32,674 nucleotides of DNA, taken from positions 1-32,674 of the forward strand of contig JBPCPW010000083.1 of the NCBI GenBank assembly GCA_050998755.1, in the 5' to 3' direction. A program made the translations under genes and the position numbers. This stretch comes from JAXDLW01 sp050998755. GTDB lineage: Bacteria > Chloroflexota > Dormibacteria > DASZGP01. Numbering within the stretch: the stretch's first letter is position 1; each line of letters starts with the position of its first letter. This document shows, piece by piece, positions 15,992 to 23,662 of the stretch. The notes beneath the pieces were generated by a model, which saw only the letters and a list, made by a program, of their open reading frames with translations, was not told the DNA's origin and searched no databases.

Positions 15992-17242
15992 CTAGCGGCT
16001 GACGGGCACCCCTTCGATTTGCAGTACTCGGACGTAGGTGGGTTGCGGGGGCGTTACGACGATTGGGGCGAAGCCTCCCATGTCGACTGGTCCATGCGTC
16101 GTGGCTCCGTCGAACCAATATGCGGCCACCTGGACCGAATACGTCTCAGTGGCGGTGACCGCGTAGCAGCCGTCGTCCGCCGTAGGGTGCGGATAGTTCG
16201 CAGGACAGGCAACTGCACCCGGGTTGCCCAAACGACTGATGCGCTCGTACGTGTGCGGGTTGGTGCAGTCGTCTGGAGCCGCGGCGGTCCATGGATGCCC
16301 CACGTCGCCGTCGTAGCTGGCGCCATCGCCATAGTCCCAGTGGACATTCTGCAGGCCGACGGTGACGCGATAGACGTATGTGATGCTCCGGCCGCCGTTA
16401 GCCGGTTCATGCATCCGCAGTTCGAGGCTCTCGGCCTTGTTGACCCCGGTCATCCAGAAGCAGGACGGAAGAAAAGCGAATTGGCGGGCGGTGTCCGACG
16501 GGGACGTCCCGACAATCCCAGCCGCAAAGTCCTTACGCACTTTCGCCTGCTGCGCGAGGAGCTGCGGCCTGGGGTCTGGGATCTGCCCGGTCACGGGCTG
16601 CATTGGCCCGACGAAGATGGTCCGCACGCAGGACGTTACCGGTCCTCCACGGTAGGTGCAATTGTCGCTCGGAAACCACTCCCCGCCACCACAGGACCAT
16701 CCGTTGGCGCCGCCATATGTGGCCGTGATGTTCTTCAGTTTCAGGAAGAGGTGGTTAGTACCCGCGACGGACTCGGCAAAGTCGACGGGGATCAAGCCGT
16801 TTGGCGGCGTGGGCGCGGTCGGCTGGTCCCCGTTCACATGTTCGCCGACCTTCCCGTTGGGATCTAACCAGCGTAACGTGGCACCGTTGGGACCATAGAC
16901 GATGGCCGCCTGCTCGTCGACGTACTGGGTCTCGCAGGGGTGCGAATCCAGAGGTGGCGGCTGGTAAGCCTCGTGCGGTGGTCGTGGGCCGGTCTGCGGC
17001 CCCTGACGCGGGGAGTCCACCCCGGGCGGCGGGGCCGCGGTCCGTTCGCATTGCACCTGTGAGGACGCGTCGACTGTAGTGACAGAGGGGTTGACATTCG
17101 CCTGGTGCTCGACCTCATGCACAATGCACGCGTGCCCTGTATTCGTCCATGCCGCACTCGCGGTGCCCGACGAGCCCGCAAGCAGGATTGCCGTCACCGC
17201 CGCGACTGCGCACAGCCGAGCGCGCGGTTCAGCCTTCTTCAT
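15992..17242 (-). CDS. Secreted hypothetical protein with PKD-like segment
   Basis: This 416-residue protein has a clear Sec signal peptide (KKAEPRARLCAVAAVTAILLAG, cleavage near TASA). It is unusually rich in Cys, Trp, Tyr and Pro for the region. A segment VHWDYGDGASYDGDVGHPW followed by NPHTYERIS has the WDYGDG...HTY signature of PKD-type beta-sandwich domains. The rest is not recognised. Its C-terminus (TYVRVLQIEGVPVSR) has no sorting signal. Start: ATG 17242 preceded by GGGTGGG; the longer upstream frame is not protein-like. It lies downstream of the lipoprotein gene on the same strand with a 67-base gap and may be cotranscribed. Probably a surface or adhesion protein; role unknown. Confidence 0.75.
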   Translation of the reverse strand: MKKAEPRARLCAVAAVTAILLAGSSGTASAAWTNTGHACIVHEVEHQANVNPSVTTVDASSQVQCERTAAPPPGVDSPRQGPQTGPRPPHEAYQPPPLDSHPCETQYVDEQAAIVYGPNGATLRWLDPNGKVGEHVNGDQPTAPTPPNGLIPVDFAESVAGTNHLFLKLKNITATYGGANGWSCGGGEWFPSDNCTYRGGPVTSCVRTIFVGPMQPVTGQIPDPRPQLLAQQAKVRKDFAAGIVGTSPSDTARQFAFLPSCFWMTGVNKAESLELRMHEPANGGRSITYVYRVTVGLQNVHWDYGDGASYDGDVGHPWTAAAPDDCTNPHTYERISRLGNPGAVACPANYPHPTADDGCYAVTATETYSVQVAAYWFDGATTHGPVDMGGFAPIVVTPPQPTYVRVLQIEGVPVSR

Positions 17243-17309
17243 TGAACACCCACCCAAGGTTGAATGGCGTAAGCCTCGGCGAATCTCGAGGACAGATGGC
17301 GGACACGAT

Positions 17310-18110
17310 TCACAAGGCGCACGCCGCGCGCAAGAAGTCATTGGTAGCACAATTGAGATAGGTGTGGAGGACCCACGTCTCGCCGAGTGTCCCTGTGAAT
17401 GGCCGGGCCTCCCCAGCGATAAAGCCTTTGTCGACATTCGACGCCGGTAATTGCAAGAGCGAATCCTGACGCCCGTCCGGGTGAACCAGAGAGACACTTG
17501 CTGGGCCGTGCTGGACAATGACCCAGGCGAAGTCGGGCATTGGCGCGGGATATCCGTAGGGCCCAGTGAGCTGGTCCTTGACACCTGGCGGGACCGGGAT
17601 CAGCGTCATTGAGCTCACCGACATCTTTTGCGTCCGAAGTCGACCTCCGGCCGCCTTGGCTTTGTTCATGAAACCGTAATCGTCCCCGAAGACATTTCCT
17701 TGGGTAACAGAATCCGCCGGCGCCAAATGGTTGAAGAACCCGCCTAGCTGCACGTTCTCCGTCCCCCAGCCTTCCCACACACCAGCTCTGAAGTAGTCCA
17801 CCGCCCAGCGCTTAGCTGTGGCGTCGTCCACCCGACCCCCTGTGTGGTTGATCACATCGGCGGAGAGATGGATGTCCTGGGCGAAGCCTGTTGGAGGTAT
17901 CAGTGTCACGTCGAGGTCCCGCCAGGCCTGGGTCTGGCTACCCGGCAGGCTGTCGATCGGAACGTTCGAGGTGCGGGCGGCGGGCGAGGGGCTCACCGAG
18001 GCGTGGCCGGTTGTGTTGCCGCCCGCGGTTGTCGGCGCATTGCACCCGGCGACCAACGCGAGTAGGCACGCAAAAGGGACCATTTCCCGCAGTCGGTCCG
18101 CTGATCTCAT
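17310..18110 (-). CDS. Hypothetical lipoprotein
   Basis: This 266-residue protein has a lipoprotein signal: a basic start (RSADRLRE), a hydrophobic core and the lipobox LVAG-Cys23. After a Ser/Thr/Pro linker comes an unrecognised domain with segments WRDLDVTLIPPTGFAQD, KRWAVDYFRAGVWEGWG, and a C-terminal ETWVLHTYLNCATNDFLRAACAL. It is probably anchored to the outer face of the membrane. ATG 18110 is used; ATG 18083 would leave almost no basic n-region. It is divergent from another lipoprotein gene (84-base gap) and lies upstream of the PKD-like secreted protein, so the two genes may form a small envelope operon. No enzymatic motif seen. Confidence 0.75.
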   Translation of the reverse strand: MRSADRLREMVPFACLLALVAGCNAPTTAGGNTTGHASVSPSPAARTSNVPIDSLPGSQTQAWRDLDVTLIPPTGFAQDIHLSADVINHTGGRVDDATAKRWAVDYFRAGVWEGWGTENVQLGGFFNHLAPADSVTQGNVFGDDYGFMNKAKAAGGRLRTQKMSVSSMTLIPVPPGVKDQLTGPYGYPAPMPDFAWVIVQHGPASVSLVHPDGRQDSLLQLPASNVDKGFIAGEARPFTGTLGETWVLHTYLNCATNDFLRAACAL

Positions 18111-18194
18111 TCGCTCACTATTCCCCGCAGCTCTCCGGATGCCACCTTGGTCTGGCTGTCCTGGCCCTGTAACACACTACCGGTCAGTTAACGT

Positions 18195-18797
18195 GTGAGG
18201 GTGGCCCGATCCTGCGGCCTTTGGGTGAGCATGTTCTCGGCGATGCTCCTGCTGAGCGGCTGCGACGGTTCGGCGCCTGCCGCCAGTCCCGCCCCGTTCA
18301 GCCCGGAGTCGTCGACCCCAACCGCCGGCGACAGCCCCTCACCGTCGGCTCAACCGCCGCAACCATCCAGCATCGGGCCGGCGCCGGTGGCCTCCGGCGC
18401 GGCGGCTTCGCGGCATTGCGGTAGCCCCACCGACCATGTGTACCACCCGTACCGGCTGCAGCTGATCGACGCGTGTAAGACCGTGAGCGGGACGATCACC
18501 GCCGTTCGCCACGAGGCGGACGGGGACTACCATGTCCTGCTGGCGCTCGACCCCCAGTACACCTCCCTGCTGCAACCGGCGAACACCTCCGGTGAGCATG
18601 GCGACCTGGTCCTGGAACCCATCTGCCAGGAGGCTCCAACCCAGGCCGATGCTGTCGGGCCCTGCCAGGGGACGATCCTCCACATCTCGATTCCACCCGT
18701 GGGCACCCATGTCGTCGCTACCGGCACCTACGTCTACGACCTCGACCACGGCGGCTGGGCCGAACTCCATCCTCTTTTTGAGCTGAATCCCGGCTGA
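18195..18797 (+). CDS. Hypothetical lipoprotein with conserved C-terminal domain
   Basis: The 200-residue product has a lipobox LLLSG-Cys23 and a Ser/Pro/Ala linker to about residue 75. A compact domain follows: HVYHPYRLQLIDACKTVSGTI, HEADGDYHVLLALDPQYTSLL, LVLEPIC, IPPVGTHVVATGTYVYDLDHGGWAELHPLFEL. This order (Cys, VSGTI, DGDYHV, GTYVYD, GWAELHP) looks like a small OB-fold-like secreted domain that I have seen in hypothetical proteins of Chloroflexota and Actinobacteria, without known function. GTG 18195 and GTG 18201 are both possible starts. The gene ends 20 bases before the recognisable end of the broken AlkD-like gene on the other strand. Confidence 0.75.
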   Translation: MRVARSCGLWVSMFSAMLLLSGCDGSAPAASPAPFSPESSTPTAGDSPSPSAQPPQPSSIGPAPVASGAAASRHCGSPTDHVYHPYRLQLIDACKTVSGTITAVRHEADGDYHVLLALDPQYTSLLQPANTSGEHGDLVLEPICQEAPTQADAVGPCQGTILHISIPPVGTHVVATGTYVYDLDHGGWAELHPLFELNPG

Positions 18798-18816
18798 CCC
18801 GCTCAGGTTCCGATGT

Positions 18817-19450
18817 TCTCACCCATTCCGGCTCGTGCCAGGCGTAGGCCCGCAACGCCCAGCCGATCGCCTTGCGGATGAAGAAGTCGCGGTCGGGAGG
18901 TTGGGCTCGATGCAGGCCGTCAGCAGCTCGGGATCGGTAGCCGTCTTGCGGCCGACCTGGGCGATGATCGAGGTCCGGGCTTGCATAGGTCGGGGTCGTG
19001 GCTCCAGCGCCGCAGCAGCGGGTCGATCTCCGCCCGGTGGCTGATCAGCAGCGGGCCGACACGACGTATGGCGAGTTCGTCGACGTGGTCCCACCACGCG
19101 CCGGTCACGATCATCTCCGCGTACATCGGGATCGCCGCCGGAACCTGGTACTCGCGGTAAGCGCGCTCCCCGGTGAGCCCTACCGCGAGGTAGCGCTCCT
19201 CGCGGAACTCGGCCGTCCGCCAGAGCTCGAGCGCGGTGGCCTGCCAGGCGGCGTAGGTCGCCAGCGGGTGCGCGGCAAAGACCCGCCTCGCGATCGCGTC
19301 TACTTCCGGTGAGCGCACCCCGCGGTAGGGCATCGCGCTCTTCATGTACGCCCGCATGCCCGCTGCCCGATCGGGATTGGCGGCGGCGCCAAGCGCCTCC
19401 CGCGCGTCCGCGACGAGTTCGCGATGGACTGGATCGATGGTGGCCGTCAC
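18817..19450 (-). pseudogene. DNA alkylation repair (AlkD-like) gene with two frameshifts
   Basis: AlkD-like enzymes are HEAT-repeat DNA glycosylases for alkylated bases. The first frame reads from GTG 19450 through MKSAMPYRGVRSPEVDAIAR, ERYLAVGL, YAEMIVTGAWWDHVDELAIRRVGPLL to WSHDPDLCK. The family continues as a second frame (ARTSIIAQVGRKTATDPELLTACIEPNLP) and then a third (DRDFFIRKAIGWALRAYAWHEPEWVR). Adding one base at about 18980 and one at 18895-18897 restores a continuous protein of about 212 residues. Both sites are single-base losses in or beside C/G runs. After EPEWVR the frame runs on without a stop at the usual family end, so the C-terminus is also abnormal. It may be a decayed gene or a victim of indel errors. 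Confidence 0.75.
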
Positions 19451-19583
19451 CGGGCTGATGGTATGACCACGTGGCTCATCGCGCTCTCAGAATCGTGGCG
19501 TCAGGCTTACGGCGTCGACCGGATCCGCAAGGTTGTGCTGGGAGCCCCGGGGGGGGCGTCCCCCAGGCGTTCACCGACTGAGG
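19451..19583. other. Intergenic gap with G-run
   Basis: This 133-base gap lies between the broken AlkD-like gene and the end of the MEDS gene. It contains a run of eight G (within 19540-19570) flanked by CTGGG and CCCAG, which could fold but lacks a T-run. I see no gene. A short plus-strand frame here does not resemble a protein family. Confidence 0.3.
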
Positions 19584-20165
19584 TCAGTTGCGACCCGCGA
19601 CGTAGAACGGGTTGTCGGCCACCGTGCGGTCGTCGAGCCAGATCACGGGGTGGGTCTGCAGGCCGCCGTACAACAGGCGGTTACCGCCCAGCTTGGGGAC
19701 GCCGTAGGTGCAGACGATCACCGCCGGGTAGCTCGTGACCACCTCGTTCACCTTGCTCTCGAACTCCAGCAGGGTGTCGTCGTCGGGCCACCCCGGCTCG
19801 CCCCACGCGATAAACCCCAGGAACCGTATGACCGAGTAGCCGGCGGCCATGCCCTCATCCAGCCGGCTGCCGATCTGCCGCAGCAGCGCATCCATGGTTG
19901 GAGCGCCGCCGATCATCGCCAGCTTGCCCTCGGCCTCCCTGCCCCTCAGGTCACCCTCGTAGGACTCCTGCAGCCATCCCTTTAGCTCGTCAAATCGGCT
20001 GGTGTCGGAGAAAATCACGCACAGGTCGTCGGGCTCATCCAGCCCGTCCCTGATGAACTCCAGGCTTCGCCGAAGCGTGGCCTCGTCGCTGTAGTAGTAG
20101 CAGGCGTGGGTGTGGAGCTGGATGGTCCCCGGTTCCCATCCCAACGTGATCGATCGATCGGCCAT
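19584..20165 (-). CDS. MEDS-domain sensory protein (DcmR-like)
   Basis: This 193-residue protein is essentially one MEDS domain (methanogen/methylotroph DcmR sensory domain). The start HTHACYYYSDEATLRRSLEFI is the H-x-C-x-x-Y hallmark, followed by GLDEPDDLCVIFSDTSRFDELKGWL, then VIRFLGFIAWGEPGWPDDDTLLEFESKVNEVV, PAVIVCTYGVPKLGG, and the C-terminal THPVIWLDDRTVADNPFYV. MEDS domains are believed to sense small ligands and often work with histidine kinases. It lies eight bases downstream of a histidine kinase gene on the same strand, so the two are surely cotranscribed. It carries no DNA-binding or kinase domain of its own. The stop is at 19584 and no terminator is evident apart from the G-rich sequence downstream. 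Confidence 0.85.
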   Translation of the reverse strand: MADRSITLGWEPGTIQLHTHACYYYSDEATLRRSLEFIRDGLDEPDDLCVIFSDTSRFDELKGWLQESYEGDLRGREAEGKLAMIGGAPTMDALLRQIGSRLDEGMAAGYSVIRFLGFIAWGEPGWPDDDTLLEFESKVNEVVTSYPAVIVCTYGVPKLGGNRLLYGGLQTHPVIWLDDRTVADNPFYVAGRN

Positions 20166-20173
20166 GCCGGATT

Positions 20174-21376
20174 TTAGCCCGCACCCCCCGGCGGCTCGTC
20201 CGGCCCGGCAATCGGCAGCGTGAGGGTGAACTCACTCCCGTCGCCCACCTCCGATCGGACAGTGATGTCGCCGCCGTGCATACGCGCGATCTCACGCGAG
20301 AGGTAGAGCCCCAGGCCGGTCCCAGGGATATGGCTGTTCTCCGCGGTGACCAGCCGCCCGAACCGCGTGAACAGTTGGGACATGTCCTCAGCCGCAATGC
20401 CGATCCCGTCGTCCTTTACCTGGAGCACCGCGAAGGTTCCGTTGGTCGACACCCTGGCGCGCACGGCGCCACCCCCGGGCGAGTACTTCAGGGCGTTGTC
20501 GAGGAGGTTCATGACCACGGTCTCCACGCGACTGACGTCCGCGACGATGAGCAGCTCGCGGCCGGGATCCTCGAGCATGAGCGACTGGCCGGCCGTGGTG
20601 AGCGAGCCCATGGTGTCGACCGCTCCGCGCACCAGCCGGCGGAGGTCCACCGGTTCCAGCTTCAGTTGCAGCCGGCTGTCCTCCAGTCGCGCCGATTCCA
20701 GCATCTGGGTGATGAGAAAGGCCATCTGGTTGGCCTTGGCATTCATCGCCGGGACGACGCCGCGGACCCGCGGCGGCAGTTCGCCGAGGGACCCATCGGA
20801 GAGCATGGACAGGTATCCGCGCAGTACTGACAGCGGGCCCCGCAGTTCGTGCGAGGCGAGGTTGAGGAAATCCGACTTGACCTTCTCCAGTGCCTTCATG
20901 CGCGCGGCGGTCGCCCGCAGCATGGCCGCCTGTTCCTCGCGCTCAACCTCGGCACGGCGGCGGCCGAGAACCGCCTGGGTCACGTCGATCGCCAGCACCA
21001 GCACGAAGCTGGGCGGGGCGTCCGCGGAGCCCACGGGGTAGACATCGGCCTCCCAGATCCTGCGGTCGCCGGTCTCGTATTCGGACACGTGGAGGGGTTC
21101 GCGTTTGGCCGCAGCCTCCCGCACCCAGCGATCCTGGTCAACCCCGCTCTGTGGAAACACCTGCTCGGCCGTCGCACCAGCCACCACCGGCGGCGTGGGA
21201 AACCCGACGGGGCGGGCGACGCGGTTGAGGTGAACCACCTCGGGGTTGTCGCCGCTGACGTCATAGAGGATCACGGCCATCGGCAATTCTTCAAGGGTGT
21301 GCACGAGGAACTCCAGGCCCTGGTCGGTGGCGACAAAGTTCCGGAAGAGTTCGAGGAACTGGTTGGGAGCGGCCAT
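20174..21376 (-). CDS. PAS-domain sensor histidine kinase, soluble
   Basis: This 400-residue kinase has no membrane helix. A PAS-like domain (about residues 25-140, ELPMAVILYDVSGDNPEVVHLNRVA) is followed by a coiled helix, then HisKA with the H-box LNLASHELRGPLSVLRGYLSML (His176). The HATPase_c domain shows N box NLLDNALKYSPGGG, G1 box VKDDGIGIAAEDM, F box LFTRFGRL and G2 box GTGLGLYLSREIARMHGG. GAGGTAG lies a few bases before ATG 21376, which fixes the start; a start at 21397 is longer but lacks a site. It is transcribed with the MEDS gene eight bases downstream. No response regulator gene is adjacent, so its partner is encoded elsewhere. The signal is unknown, but the MEDS neighbour could supply it. 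Confidence 0.93.
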   Translation of the reverse strand: MAAPNQFLELFRNFVATDQGLEFLVHTLEELPMAVILYDVSGDNPEVVHLNRVARPVGFPTPPVVAGATAEQVFPQSGVDQDRWVREAAAKREPLHVSEYETGDRRIWEADVYPVGSADAPPSFVLVLAIDVTQAVLGRRRAEVEREEQAAMLRATAARMKALEKVKSDFLNLASHELRGPLSVLRGYLSMLSDGSLGELPPRVRGVVPAMNAKANQMAFLITQMLESARLEDSRLQLKLEPVDLRRLVRGAVDTMGSLTTAGQSLMLEDPGRELLIVADVSRVETVVMNLLDNALKYSPGGGAVRARVSTNGTFAVLQVKDDGIGIAAEDMSQLFTRFGRLVTAENSHIPGTGLGLYLSREIARMHGGDITVRSEVGDGSEFTLTLPIAGPDEPPGGAG

Positions 21377-21421
21377 ATCTACCTCGAGCCTACGCAAGCG
21401 GCGGGGGCTGTCGCAGGCGGT

Positions 21422-21916
21422 CTACAGCGGCTGTTTCAGGCGCCGTTTGCGCGCTTCGGCGATCTCCTTCTCCGCGCGCAGTCGTCCAGACCAGCCTTCG
21501 ACATGGCTGAATTTGTCCGGGTCAAGGTCTTTGTAGATCGAGAAGAAGTGCTCGATCTCGTCCCGGAGATCCCTGGGCACGTCGTCCATGTCATTCCAGG
21601 TGCGGTTGTCGAAGGTCGGCAGCGCCAGGACCTTGGCGTCGTGGCCCTTCTGGTCCCTGGTGCGCAGCACGGCAATCGCACGGCAGCGGATGCGGCAACC
21701 GGGAAACGTTGGCTCCTCGACCAGGACCAGGGCATCAAGGGGATCACCGTCGCCGCCGAGGGTATCGGTGATGAACCCGTAGTCCGCCGGGTACCGAACG
21801 GAGCTGTAGAGCGGCCGGTCCAGACGCACATGGCCCGTGGCCAGGTCCATCTCGTACTTGTTACGGCTGCCCTTGGGAACCTCGACGACAACGTCGAACT
21901 CGAGTGTTTCGGCCAC
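21422..21916 (-). CDS. ppa: Inorganic pyrophosphatase, family I
   Basis: This 164-residue cytosolic enzyme hydrolyses pyrophosphate to two phosphates and pulls biosynthetic reactions forward. Family I landmarks are present: VVVEVPKGSRNKYEMD, YPADYGFITDTLGGDGDPLDALVL (the D-x-D-P-x-D metal site), the strand GCRIRCRAIAVL, DQKGHDAKVLAL, and FSIYKDLDPDKFSHVEGWSG with the conserved Tyr and Lys. Length is typical of the actinobacterial enzyme. It lies 54 bases downstream of the small membrane protein and 45 bases upstream of the histidine kinase on the same strand, but it is a housekeeping gene and the grouping may be accidental. Confidence 0.95.
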   Translation of the reverse strand: MAETLEFDVVVEVPKGSRNKYEMDLATGHVRLDRPLYSSVRYPADYGFITDTLGGDGDPLDALVLVEEPTFPGCRIRCRAIAVLRTRDQKGHDAKVLALPTFDNRTWNDMDDVPRDLRDEIEHFFSIYKDLDPDKFSHVEGWSGRLRAEKEIAEARKRRLKQPL

Positions 21917-21970
21917 TCTCTGATAGTGGCACAGTCCGCGCCGCCGGTATCAGCGCGGTGACCTGGGCGG

Positions 21971-22201
21971 TCAGTGCTGGGTCAGCGCCGCGTAAACGTT
22001 CCAGCCGATCATTGCCGCCCCGAGCACGCAGAAGATCAGCGCCATGACCGGGAACATGATCCGGTCGCCGCCTCTCATTCCCTCGGTGAGGAACCGGCCC
22101 ATGACCTTGCGACGCTGCCGGACGTTCGACTCGATGAGCGCGTTACGGAACCTGAACATGGCGACGCCCCCGACAATGAAGAAGATTCCTATAACAGCCA
22201 A
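21971..22201 (-). CDS. Small two-helix membrane protein
   Basis: This 76-residue protein has membrane helices at about residues 2-17 (AVIGIFFIVGGVAMFRF) and 50-70 (VMALIFCVLGAAMIGWNVYAAL), with a basic loop between (SNVRQRRKVMGRFL). The start is TTG 22201, with AGGAGG five bases before it and a stop codon further up, so the start is secure. It begins 16 bases after the effector-like gene on the same strand. Small membrane proteins in that position are often immunity proteins, but the sequence also resembles plain housekeeping membrane proteins of unknown role. Function not known. Confidence 0.75.
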   Translation of the reverse strand: MAVIGIFFIVGGVAMFRFRNALIESNVRQRRKVMGRFLTEGMRGGDRIMFPVMALIFCVLGAAMIGWNVYAALTQH

Positions 22202-22217
22202 CTAGTCCTCCTCGTTC

Positions 22218-23147
22218 TCACCACGACGGCCTCAGTCTGCGCCACCATGGCAATGCCTTGTCCAGCGGAAGCTTAAACCCGTAGTTTGCGCTGAGCTGCC
22301 CCTGGGGGGTGCCAAACCCGGTCTCAACGCCGGACTGCGCCCCAGGGTCGGCGCCCGAACTGAAGACCGCGTTTCCGCCCACGCCGACAAAGCCTCCTGC
22401 TGCCACAGTTCCACCACTGAGATAGGAATCGACCTGCTGTCTGGTGGCCCGCCTCGGGGTGTTCACGTGGCCAGCGGCGGCGAAGAAGGACAGGCCGGGG
22501 GTTCCAACGTTCACCCCCGGGGTGACGTACAGGTCCCCTGATCGTGAAAGCGATATCGTGGCCTGCCCTCCGATGATCGGGCCGACTCCGATCCCGGCGG
22601 TGAGGTAGTCGGTCTGAGTCCAGGGCTTGAGACTGCCGATGGCAAACTGCTGGAAGTTGACCTGGAAGTTCTCCTGCCCGTCGGGGAAGTCATGCGCGAC
22701 GGCGGCGGGGAGCTCGGTGAGGCCGGTCGCCACCACGCGGGCGTTGTGAACCTCGTGTGCCAGCAGGTCCCCGGCGACCGGCAGCAGGTCGCGCAGGTCG
22801 ACGATGTCCTGGACCGCACCTCCCACCCCGGCCGAGCCCGGCACGCTGTCGATGTCCCGCCTCAGTTGCCCGACGACGTCCAGGCGGCTCACTCCGTCCG
22901 CCATGCCGAACTCCACCAGGCGCATCTCCTGCACGGCGGCGTCGACAAAGAGCTGGCGTGCCAGGTGCTCCATCTCGTTGCGTACCGCGCGCAACTCGAC
23001 CTGAATCGCAACCTCCAGCTCGGGATTCATCAACGGGATTCCCAGGGTGACCTCAACAGCCTGCTGAGCGGCATCGCGGGCCGCCGCACGGATGACCATG
23101 ATCGCGTGTTCCAGCTCGCAGGCATCGACGGAGACGGTAGCCGTCAT
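22218..23147 (-). CDS. Effector-like protein: helical N-terminus, Gly-rich C-terminal domain
   Basis: This 309-residue protein lacks a signal peptide. Residues 1-150 are helical and rich in Ala, Val, Asp and Glu (ARDAAQQAVEVTLGIPL, VQDIVDLRDLLPVAG). Residues about 160-309 are Gly-rich and beta-like: YLTAGIGVGPIIGGQATI, SGDLYVTPGVNVGTPGLSFFA, TRQQVDSYLSGGTVAAGGF, PQGQLSANYGF. That C-terminal pattern (strand, 'DxYVxPGVxVGTPG', 'YLSGxTVxAGGF', 'Y-F') resembles domains seen at the ends of polymorphic-toxin and RHS-type proteins, of unknown activity. Its ATG overlaps the stop of the WXG100-like gene by one base (TGATG), so translation is coupled. The link to type VII secretion is inferred from this pairing. 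No ESX machinery gene is in the window. Confidence 0.75.
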   Translation of the reverse strand: MTATVSVDACELEHAIMVIRAAARDAAQQAVEVTLGIPLMNPELEVAIQVELRAVRNEMEHLARQLFVDAAVQEMRLVEFGMADGVSRLDVVGQLRRDIDSVPGSAGVGGAVQDIVDLRDLLPVAGDLLAHEVHNARVVATGLTELPAAVAHDFPDGQENFQVNFQQFAIGSLKPWTQTDYLTAGIGVGPIIGGQATISLSRSGDLYVTPGVNVGTPGLSFFAAAGHVNTPRRATRQQVDSYLSGGTVAAGGFVGVGGNAVFSSGADPGAQSGVETGFGTPQGQLSANYGFKLPLDKALPWWRRLRPSW

Positions 23148-23557
23148 CAGAGACGCCCGAGGCCGCCGGCCAGCTGCTGCGCGTCCCGGACCAGGCGGTC
23201 GGCATCCGCTCCCAGGGTTGCGGCATCGCGCTCGATGCGACGGCGGATGGCGTTCACCTCGTCACCCACGTGGTCGATGATCGACGCCGCACGGTTCAAC
23301 CTCTGCGTCGCCGCAGCCAGCCGTCCCACGACCCGCTGGGACTGCTCATGCCGCGTCTCGATCGCGGCCCTGAAATCGCCGGCAGCCGGGCCCTGGTAGC
23401 CCGTGGTCGCGGCGGCGGCGCGGACCAGCGCCCGGTCCATCGCTTCGAGGCGGCCGGCAACACCGGCCAGCTGGGCCGCCTTGAGCTTCATGCCCTGCAC
23501 GTCGCCAAAGTTCCCGGGCAGCTGAGGCAGCAGGTCGATCAGGTTGGGGGAGGCCAT
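23147..23557 (-). CDS. WXG100-like helical protein
   Basis: This 136-residue protein is almost entirely helical. A first helix (QGMKLKAAQLAGVAGRLEAMDRAL) and a second (AAGDFRAAIETRHEQSQRVV..., LAAATQRLNRAASIIDHVGDEV) flank the turn GYQGPAAGDFRAAI. This aligns with the W-x-G turn and following helix of WXG100 proteins ('WxGPAAdxFR'), with Tyr-Gln-Gly in place of Trp-x-Gly. WXG100 proteins are small four-helix-bundle substrates or chaperones of ESX/type VII secretion. It is upstream of and coupled to the effector-like gene. ATG 23557 is preceded by GCGAGGA at a good distance; the frame reaches a TTG at 23587. The similarity is by pattern only and needs a profile search. Confidence 0.7.
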   Translation of the reverse strand: MASPNLIDLLPQLPGNFGDVQGMKLKAAQLAGVAGRLEAMDRALVRAAAATTGYQGPAAGDFRAAIETRHEQSQRVVGRLAAATQRLNRAASIIDHVGDEVNAIRRRIERDAATLGADADRLVRDAQQLAGGLGRL

Positions 23558-23615
23558 GCGGGAATCCTCGCCGGGGGCGGTGGACAACCGGTGGACTCAT
23601 TTCAGCCCTGGTCGG

Positions 23616-23660
23616 TGTAAAGCGTGCTTGACAAATTCACTCTGTCAAGCTAGCTTTACA
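23616..23660 (+). promoter_or_regulatory. Promoter with 18-bp inverted repeat, probable Xre operator
   Basis: TGTAAAGCGTGCTTGACA (23616-23633) and TGTCAAGCTAGCTTTACA (23643-23660) are inverted copies with 16 of 18 pairs matching, separated by nine bases. The left arm contains a consensus -35 TTGACA (23628-23633), and 17 bases later TAGCTT (23651-23656) fits a -10. The predicted transcription start falls at about the GTG of the Xre gene at 23663, so its mRNA would be leaderless. The palindrome covers the whole core promoter, which fits autorepression by the Xre dimer. The divergent WXG100-like gene (start 23557) may be affected as well. Confidence 0.75.
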
Positions 23661-23662
23661 TT

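Noticed and set aside
19540..19575. G-run with flanking CTGGG/CCCAG as a terminator or G-quadruplex
   Set aside because: A single run of eight G cannot form a typical four-run quadruplex, and no T-run follows. The run may also be an unstable sequencing site.
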